The position numbers and the translations under genes are program-made. Below are positions 15,168 through 20,302 of a DNA stretch of 20,302 nucleotides, piece by piece. Source of the stretch: Gammaproteobacteria bacterium. GTDB taxonomy: Bacteria; Pseudomonadota; Gammaproteobacteria; Xanthomonadales; Rhodanobacteraceae. Under the pieces are notes generated by a model. The model worked only from the letters and a program-made list of their open reading frames with translations. It made no database searches and was not told the DNA's origin. How positions within the stretch are numbered: position 1 is the first letter of the stretch; the number at the start of each line of letters is the position of its first letter. The stretch lies in NCBI GenBank assembly GCA_005877675.1, contig VBNZ01000147.1, forward strand, positions 1 to 20,302. Direction: 5' to 3'.

Positions 15168-16388
15168 TCAGTCGGCGATCGGCGCCACATCGCGCGCAGG
15201 GTCGGCTGTGCCGGTCGCCGGGTCGTAGCCGTCGGTCAGTGTGCTCAGGAAAGCGATCACATCGTCGATCTCGGCGGCGCTCAATGCGGGCGAGCCGCCC
15301 TGCTGGCGGTTGTACGGTGCTTCGCTGGTGTTGACGTTGCGCGCGTACGCTGGCGGCAGATCGTCGAATTTGCGCACGCTGCCGTCGGTAGAGGCTGGAT
15401 ACCAACGCGCGGGATTCGTATCGCGCTGCACGTAGAATTCGATCGTCTCGCTTAGCGAATCGAAGCGCCCGTTGTGGAAGAACACGCGCCGCGACGCGAC
15501 GTTGCGCAGAGTCGGCACTTTGAACGCGCCGCACAGATCGGTGCGCGCGGCGAGATCGGTGCGATCGGGTCCGCATAGGCCAAGATCGAAATAGCTCGTT
15601 TCCGCAGTCGCCGGGATCGCGTAATTGCGCGGCACGCCGAGATTGTCGTAGCTGTAATCGGTAAACAGCGGTGGTGCGCCATCGCGTGGCGTCGAGGGAT
15701 GACAGGCCGCGCAATTGCCTTTATCAGCGCGATTGAACAGCGCGAAGCCGCGCAGCTCCGGCGCGCTCAGCGCCGTCTTGCGTGCGAGAAACAGATCGAA
15801 TTTCGACGAGAACGGGCGAAACTCCGGCGCGCTGCCCTGATAGGCGGCGAGCGCATAACGCGCTGCGAAGAACGCGAGTTCGGCATCAGCGAAAATATCC
15901 GCGCCGAAAATCGCGCGGAACTGTTCCGTGTAGTCCGCACGCGCGAGCTTGTCGACCACTGCCGCCGCATCGGCATTCGCCATCTCGTGCGCGGCAAAAA
16001 ACGGACGCTGCGCCTGCGCGACCAGGTCGGCAGCGCGGCCATCGCGATTGAGGCCTCCAGTCGGGGTGCCGTCCTTGGCGAAAAAAAATGGCAAAGCCGT
16101 GTTGAGGTAACGCAGCGACGGCGTCGCGCGGAACCCCGACACAGCGAGCGCCGCGCCGCCGGACTGCACCGCCGCATCGTTCGCCTGCGCGTGCGCATGC
16201 GCCGGATCGTGGCAGCTCGCGCAGGCCTGCTTGCCCGAAGCGGACAAAGACGTGTCGCGAAAAATCTTCGCGCCGAGCCGGATGAGTTCCGGATCCGCCG
16301 GCGCGGCGTGCAGGACACCGGCGGACGCTAGACAAAGAAGAACCACAATTTGCCGCGCAAGGCACGGCGAACGGAACGGGTTGTGCAT
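15168..16388 (-). CDS. Di-heme cytochrome c peroxidase/MauG family protein
   Basis: The 406-residue exported protein has a signal peptide (about 1-28, IVVLLCLASAGVLHA) and two haem c sites, CASCH (56-60) and CAACH (226-230), the layout of bacterial cytochrome c peroxidases and MauG-like enzymes. FKVPTLRNVASRRVFFHNGRFDSLSETIEFY is a strongly conserved family block. A further Cys pair (LCGP, DLCGAF) lies near 273-287. It could reduce peroxide in the periplasm or oxidise a partner protein as MauG/MbnH do; sequence alone does not decide. ATG 16388 begins the signal peptide. A Fur-like palindrome lies 17-41 bases upstream, so expression should rise under iron limitation. The porin gene follows after 31 bases. 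Confidence 0.9.
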   Translation of the reverse strand: MHNPFRSPCLARQIVVLLCLASAGVLHAAPADPELIRLGAKIFRDTSLSASGKQACASCHDPAHAHAQANDAAVQSGGAALAVSGFRATPSLRYLNTALPFFFAKDGTPTGGLNRDGRAADLVAQAQRPFFAAHEMANADAAAVVDKLARADYTEQFRAIFGADIFADAELAFFAARYALAAYQGSAPEFRPFSSKFDLFLARKTALSAPELRGFALFNRADKGNCAACHPSTPRDGAPPLFTDYSYDNLGVPRNYAIPATAETSYFDLGLCGPDRTDLAARTDLCGAFKVPTLRNVASRRVFFHNGRFDSLSETIEFYVQRDTNPARWYPASTDGSVRKFDDLPPAYARNVNTSEAPYNRQQGGSPALSAAEIDDVIAFLSTLTDGYDPATGTADPARDVAPIAD

Positions 16389-16404
16389 GAGTTTAATTGT
16401 TATC

Positions 16405-16429
16405 GCAAACGAGAACGATTCTCACTTGC
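16405..16429. promoter_or_regulatory. Fur box upstream of the di-heme peroxidase gene
   Basis: A 25-base palindrome centred on 16417 has inner arms GAGAA and TTCTC and outer arms GCAA and TTGC. It is close to the GAGAATNATTCTC-type Fur sites of gammaproteobacteria. It lies 17 bases before the ATG 16388, where a bound repressor would block the minus-strand promoter. Confidence 0.72.
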
Positions 16430-16455
16430 CTTAACGTTACGTTGATGCGGCGCAA

Positions 16456-16484
16456 TTGTCAATGTGGGTAAAAGCGGTCATAAG
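16456..16484 (+). promoter_or_regulatory. Possible promoter of the diguanylate cyclase gene
   Basis: TTGTCA (16456-16461) and CATAAG (16479-16484) are 17 bases apart. A transcript from here would start near 16491, which favours ATG 16514 over GTG 16484 as the start codon of the gene. Confidence 0.3.
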
Positions 16485-16513
16485 TGTGGACGGATCAATC
16501 AATCCGAAACCGC

Positions 16514-18301
16514 ATGCGTATTCGGGCGAGTGAAGAACTTGCGATTGCCAGCAGCGACATAGTGCGCGCGCTGGCTGTCGGGGTAGTGGTCGGGCTGCTG
16601 ACCTGGCTCGCGATCGATCTGACCCGCCCTACCAGCGGTATCACGATCATCTGGCCGGCGAGCGGCGTGCTCGCCGGTATCCTGCTGACCTCGCCGTACC
16701 GGCTCTGGCCGATCTATATCTTTGCCGGGTTCGCAGCCAACCTTTCCGCGCGCGCGCTGTACGGCGATCCGTGGTTCATCGTCGCGTGCCGCGGCATTGC
16801 GAGCACGCTTGAAGCCTGCATCGTCGTCTACGCACTGCGTTTTCTCGTCGGCAACGTGAGCGATCCGGCGAATCTGTCGCTGGTCGGGCGCATCGCGATG
16901 AGCAGTACGCTGATCGCCGTGGTGATTTCGGCGTTTCTCGTCGCGGCGACTGCTACCTTGTTCGACGCCGCACCGTTCACCGCGACTTACGTGGCGTGGT
17001 TCGCATCGCACACGCTCGGCATGGTGATTTTCGCAACTGTAGTCGGCATCGCGCGCGACCTCGGCACGAATCTGTTCGGCCGCCCGGGGCGACGCTTGAA
17101 ATTCGCGCGCACGATGGCGCTGGTCGCTGCGACAACCGTGTTCGTGTTTTCGCAATCGCGCTATCCGCTGCTGTTCATGGTTTATCCACCGCTGCTGCTC
17201 GCGGTATTCCGCCATCGCTTCGCCGGTTGGGCGGTCGGCATCGCGATCGTCGCGATCATTGCGGTCGCCCTGACCTTGCACGGAAGCGGACCTATGGCTC
17301 TGGTCGTCGCGGCGACCGCAAAGCCATACGCGCTGCTGCTGCAAATATTCATCGGAGTCACCTGCCTGACCACGCTGCCGGTGGTTGTCGTGCTCGCCGA
17401 ACGCGGCCACTTCGCCGCCGAACTGCGCGATAGCGAGCATCGCCTGCGCGCGATCACCGACAATCTGCCGGCGATGGTGACGCAGGTCGACGCCGAGCAG
17501 AAGTATACTTTTGTCAACGCCACCTTCTGCGAGACCTTCGGCCTTGAACCCGCCGCAGTACTCGGCCGCACCATCCCCGAAGTCCTCGCTCCCGAACTCT
17601 ACGAGAATATTCGCCCGCGCGTCGAAGCCGCGCTGCGCGGCAAGCGCGTCACCTTCGAAGCCGGTATCGAGGTAAACGGCCGCTCCATTTACCGTCAGGC
17701 GACTTACATTCCGGACATCGCCACCGACGGCTCGGTGCGCGGGTTCTACTCGATGACCTACGACATCAGCGAACTGCAGGCGGCCAAGCTGGAACTCGCA
17801 CGCCTTGCGCAACACGACAACCTGACCGGCCTTGCGAACCGCAACAAATTCAATGAGCGTCTCGATCTCGCGCTGGCGAAATGCCATCGCCATCACCGCC
17901 CGATTGCGCTGATCTGCCTCGATATCGATTTTTTCAAGCGCATCAACGACAGTTACGGCCATGCGGCGGGCGACGCATTGCTGTGCGAGTTCGGCGCGCG
18001 CCTGCAGCACAATCTGCGCGCGACCGATCTCGCGGCGCGTCTGGGTGGCGATGAGTTCGCGGTGCTGATCGAAGACATCGATTCGGCCGAAATACCCGAA
18101 ACGATCGCACGCAAACTCTGCGCGGCGATGCGGCCCGCCTGCGTGGTCGATGGCGTCGAAATATTCTTCAGCGCAAGTATCGGCGTAGGGTTCTGCCGCA
18201 CGCCGCCGACGGCGAAATCGCTGGCGCAGCTGGCCGACATGGCGCTGTACGAGGCCAAGGCGGCCGGGCGCGATACCTACCGGGTCCTGACAGCGGACTA
18301 G
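16514..18301 (+). CDS. MASE1-PAS-GGDEF diguanylate cyclase
   Basis: The 595-residue protein makes cyclic di-GMP. An N-terminal MASE1-type membrane sensor with about eight to ten helices spans roughly 15-295 (GITIIWPASGVLAGILL is typical). A PAS domain spans 305-425 (LRAITDNLPAMVTQVDAEQKYTFVNATFCETFG). A GGDEF domain spans 430-595. The active-site motif GGDEF is intact (511-515), with the metal-site LDIDFFKRINDSYGH upstream. An inhibitory I-site RATD stands five residues before GGDEF, so product feedback is expected. No EAL domain is present. GTG 16484 would add ten residues; the choice between starts is uncertain. The stop is one base from the convergent MFS stop. Confidence 0.93.
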   Translation: MRIRASEELAIASSDIVRALAVGVVVGLLTWLAIDLTRPTSGITIIWPASGVLAGILLTSPYRLWPIYIFAGFAANLSARALYGDPWFIVACRGIASTLEACIVVYALRFLVGNVSDPANLSLVGRIAMSSTLIAVVISAFLVAATATLFDAAPFTATYVAWFASHTLGMVIFATVVGIARDLGTNLFGRPGRRLKFARTMALVAATTVFVFSQSRYPLLFMVYPPLLLAVFRHRFAGWAVGIAIVAIIAVALTLHGSGPMALVVAATAKPYALLLQIFIGVTCLTTLPVVVVLAERGHFAAELRDSEHRLRAITDNLPAMVTQVDAEQKYTFVNATFCETFGLEPAAVLGRTIPEVLAPELYENIRPRVEAALRGKRVTFEAGIEVNGRSIYRQATYIPDIATDGSVRGFYSMTYDISELQAAKLELARLAQHDNLTGLANRNKFNERLDLALAKCHRHHRPIALICLDIDFFKRINDSYGHAAGDALLCEFGARLQHNLRATDLAARLGGDEFAVLIEDIDSAEIPETIARKLCAAMRPACVVDGVEIFFSASIGVGFCRTPPTAKSLAQLADMALYEAKAAGRDTYRVLTAD

Positions 18302-18302
18302 C

Positions 18303-19544
18303 TTATCGTGATTTGCCGAGCGTCTCGCGCATGCGTACGGCGACGGCGACACCGGAGGCGAACGTGATCGCGGCGACGACATAGATCGCCGCGCGCGCAC
18401 CGAGCAGATCGGCCACGATGCCTGCGAGCAACGCGCCGATGGCATAGCCCAAGTCCCGCCACAGACGATAGACACCCATCGCGGATGCGCGCCAGGCCGG
18501 CTGGGCGACATCGGCGATCGCAGCCAGCAAGGTCGGATAAACCATGGCCGTACCCAGCCCCAGCAGCACGGCGCCGGCGGCAAAAACCGACATCGTGTTC
18601 CCGGCCGCCGTCACGGCAATGCCCGCCGCTTGCACCCACATGCCCCACATAATCAGGTCTTTGCGCCCGATGCGATCGGAGAGCGCGCCGGTGCCGATTT
18701 GTGCGAGTCCCCAAACCGCGGGGTAGATCGCCACGAGCACGCCGACTTGCGCCAGATTCGCGCCGGCCGCGGCGAACACGAGTGGGAACAGACCCCACGC
18801 CATGCCATCGTTGAGATTGTTGACCAGGCCTGCCTGGGTCACGCTCGACAGGTCGCGATCGGTGAAGCTCACGCGACGAAAGAGCTGCCCCTGCGCGAGA
18901 TTTTCGAGAGTGTCCACCGTCCTCGACGTCGTCCTTTCGTGCGCAACGAAGCCACGCGTCTCGCGTACCGCGCACACGGACAATATGAGGCCGATGCCGA
19001 CATAGGCCACGCCGAGATAGAACGGCGCGGGCCGCAGGCCATAGCGCGCCGCGATCCAGCCAGTCGCCCAGGCGCTCGCCGCGACGGCGAAGTAGCCCGC
19101 GAACTCGTTGAGCCCCATCGCGAGGCCGCGCTGTCGCGGCCCGACCAGATCGATTTTCATGATGACGGTGGTGAACCACGTCAGCCCCTGGCTGGCGCCA
19201 AGCAGTACGTTCGCCACGAGCACCCAGTTCCAGTTCGGCGCCCATATCAGCAAGAACGGCACCGGCGCCGCGACCAGCCAGCCCGCAACGAGAACACGCT
19301 TGCGCCCGAACCGATCCGCGAGCCGGCCGGCGCAGTAGTTGGTCAGCGCCTTGGCGATGCCGAATGCAATGAGGAAGGACAGCACTGCCGATTGCGCGAT
19401 GAGTAGAAATTCGCGTTCGGCCAGCGCCGGCAGGATGCTGCGCTCCATACCGACCATCGCGCCGACGAATGCATTGACCAGCATCAGCCACGCGAACTGC
19501 CTGGCGTTCTCGCGCAAGCCGAGTCGGAGCGCCATGCCCGCCAC
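18303..19544 (-). CDS. MFS transporter
   Basis: The 413-residue protein has twelve hydrophobic segments and the MFS loop motifs GRLADRFGRKRVLVAG (after helix 2) and GALSDRIGRKDLIMWG (after helix 8). A cytoplasmic loop lies around 200-230. It is an inner-membrane secondary transporter, likely an exporter, with unknown substrate. GTG 19544 has GGTGA 8 bases before it and lies one base past the upstream stop; ATG 19535 is the alternative. It is co-transcribed with the ArsR-rhodanese regulator, which suggests an efflux role in sulfur, thiol or metalloid stress. Confidence 0.9.
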   Translation of the reverse strand: MAGMALRLGLRENARQFAWLMLVNAFVGAMVGMERSILPALAEREFLLIAQSAVLSFLIAFGIAKALTNYCAGRLADRFGRKRVLVAGWLVAAPVPFLLIWAPNWNWVLVANVLLGASQGLTWFTTVIMKIDLVGPRQRGLAMGLNEFAGYFAVAASAWATGWIAARYGLRPAPFYLGVAYVGIGLILSVCAVRETRGFVAHERTTSRTVDTLENLAQGQLFRRVSFTDRDLSSVTQAGLVNNLNDGMAWGLFPLVFAAAGANLAQVGVLVAIYPAVWGLAQIGTGALSDRIGRKDLIMWGMWVQAAGIAVTAAGNTMSVFAAGAVLLGLGTAMVYPTLLAAIADVAQPAWRASAMGVYRLWRDLGYAIGALLAGIVADLLGARAAIYVVAAITFASGVAVAVRMRETLGKSR

Positions 19545-19545
19545 G

Positions 19546-20205
19546 CTAAGTCACCAATGGCATGCCTGCCGCTTGCCACTCGCTGACGCCATCGAGCAGC
19601 TTGCGCACGCGATAGCCTTTCGCTTTGAGCAGGTGCACCGCCTCGTCCGCAAACAGACAGAACGGACCACGGCAATACGCCACGATCTGCTTGTTCCGCG
19701 GCATTTCCTTGAGATGCCGTTCGAGCTCGGCCAGCGGCATCGAGCGCGCGTACGGCAAATGCGCAGCGTCGTACTCGGCGCGCGGACGCACGTCGATCAC
19801 GATCACTTCACCGCGGCGCGCTTGCTTCAGCAAGGCGTCGCGTTCCAGCTCGACGAGTTCCGTGGACGGCGCAGACATCTCGTCCAGCGCCAGACGCAGT
19901 TCGACCAGATGCGCCTGCGCCACCTCGTGCAGCCTCACCCACAGGTGCGCCACGTCTGCACCACTGAGGCGATAAACCATGAACTTGCCATCGCGCGTGG
20001 ATTCGACCAGACGCGCCTCGCGCAGGGCTTTCAGATGCGCACTGGCGAGCTTGACGTCGATCGACAGCCCATCGGCGAGGTTTTCGACGGTTTTCTCGCC
20101 CTGGGCGAGCAGCTCCAACATTTCCAGCCGCTTCGGACTGGAAACCCCTCGACCGATGCGGGCCACCTGTTCGTAAAGCAGATCTTTTAGCGCCCTCTTT
20201 TTCAT
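19546..20205 (-). CDS. ArsR-family regulator fused to a rhodanese domain
   Basis: The 219-residue protein has an ArsR winged-helix DNA-binding domain (about 10-105; PKRLEMLELLAQGEKTVENLADGL, recognition helix in VKLASAHLKALREARLV) and a C-terminal rhodanese domain (about 118-219). The rhodanese active loop is CRGPFC, Cys178 to Cys183. These are the only cysteines in the protein, so there are no metal-binding cysteines in the winged helix. Sensing is therefore likely to run through persulfide or oxidation chemistry in the rhodanese loop; this is inference. It is probably an autorepressor acting at the palindrome that overlaps its start. ATG 20205 begins the family-like sequence, and the next gene is an MFS transporter. 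Confidence 0.9.
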   Translation of the reverse strand: MKKRALKDLLYEQVARIGRGVSSPKRLEMLELLAQGEKTVENLADGLSIDVKLASAHLKALREARLVESTRDGKFMVYRLSGADVAHLWVRLHEVAQAHLVELRLALDEMSAPSTELVELERDALLKQARRGEVIVIDVRPRAEYDAAHLPYARSMPLAELERHLKEMPRNKQIVAYCRGPFCLFADEAVHLLKAKGYRVRKLLDGVSEWQAAGMPLVT

Positions 20206-20230
20206 TCTAATACTCTAACGAATATTAGAA
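20205..20230. promoter_or_regulatory. Palindromic operator at the start of the ArsR-rhodanese gene
   Basis: TTCTAATA (20205-20212) and TATTAGAA (20223-20230) are perfect inverted 8-base arms across a 10-base spacer, in an AT-rich patch unlike the surrounding GC-rich DNA. Overlap with the start codon fits repression by the gene's own product. From 20231 to the window end, I see AAGGAG at 20249 but no assignable plus-strand start. Confidence 0.7.
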
Positions 20231-20302
20231 TAACGCGCAAATCCTCATAAGGAGCGGATTCGATTTGCGTGCGCACTGGCGACGGCGTGGCTGATCGGCA
20301 CC

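Noticed and set aside
16499..18583. A 694-codon minus-strand open frame opposite the diguanylate cyclase
   Set aside because: It lies antisense to a gene with clear MASE1, PAS and GGDEF motifs, has no recognisable domain, and runs on into the MFS gene in a wrong frame.
20249..20302. Start of a divergent plus-strand gene after AAGGAG
   Set aside because: The frame reading FACALATAWLIGT looks like a signal or membrane segment but has no ATG, GTG or TTG at a suitable distance before the window ends, and the TTG frame stops after nine codons.
1..20302. Inverted repeats as possible CRISPR, insertion-sequence ends or attachment sites
   Set aside because: The repeats are few, not regularly spaced, and enclose no transposase or integrase; they fit REP/BIME-type palindromes.

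Overview
This GC-rich, densely packed window looks like the chromosome of a gammaproteobacterium of the Xanthomonadales/Lysobacterales group, plausibly Rhodanobacteraceae-like. That placement is inferred from the lexA-imuA-imuB-dnaE2 cassette with a GTAC-N4-GTAC operator, the dispersed REP-type repeats, and the gene content. No rRNA, tRNA, CRISPR array, insertion sequence or phage gene was seen. Most long open frames opposite the genes are GC-driven shadows.

Layout. (1) Bases 1-4533, minus strand: an SOS mutasome operon lexA-imuA-imuB-dnaE2. dnaE2 runs off the left edge. The LexA operator covers the -10 of a promoter that seems to give a leaderless lexA mRNA. (2) 4547-7283, plus strand: an OxyR-like site and promoter, then rubrerythrin, a GlpC-like Fe-S oxidoreductase and a DUF3501 protein, read as a peroxide-defence operon with repeats in both gaps. 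(3) 7355-10218, minus strand: two overlapping M16 peptidase genes, one with the zinc motif and one without. (4) 10395-11475, plus strand: a small SET-domain protein and a HutD/Ves-family protein. (5) 11543-16388, minus strand: a redox block of a di-heme peroxidase/MauG-type protein behind a Fur box, an outer-membrane porin, an FMN-binding lipid-free exported protein with a flavinylation motif, ApbE flavin transferase, and a four-helix membrane protein with paired histidines. (6) 16514-18301, plus strand: a MASE1-PAS-GGDEF diguanylate cyclase. (7) 18303-20205, minus strand: an MFS transporter behind an ArsR-rhodanese fusion regulator with a palindromic operator at its start.

The genes fall into stress and redox themes: DNA-damage mutagenesis (LexA), peroxide (OxyR, rubrerythrin), iron (Fur, di-heme protein, flavin electron transfer) and probably sulfur or thiol stress (ArsR-rhodanese). 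The most notable signals are the flavin/heme block as a candidate extracytosolic electron-transfer system, the well-placed OxyR site before rubrerythrin, and REP-type repeats that have been absorbed in frame into the ends of at least three proteins (DnaE2, ApbE and the FMN-binding protein).
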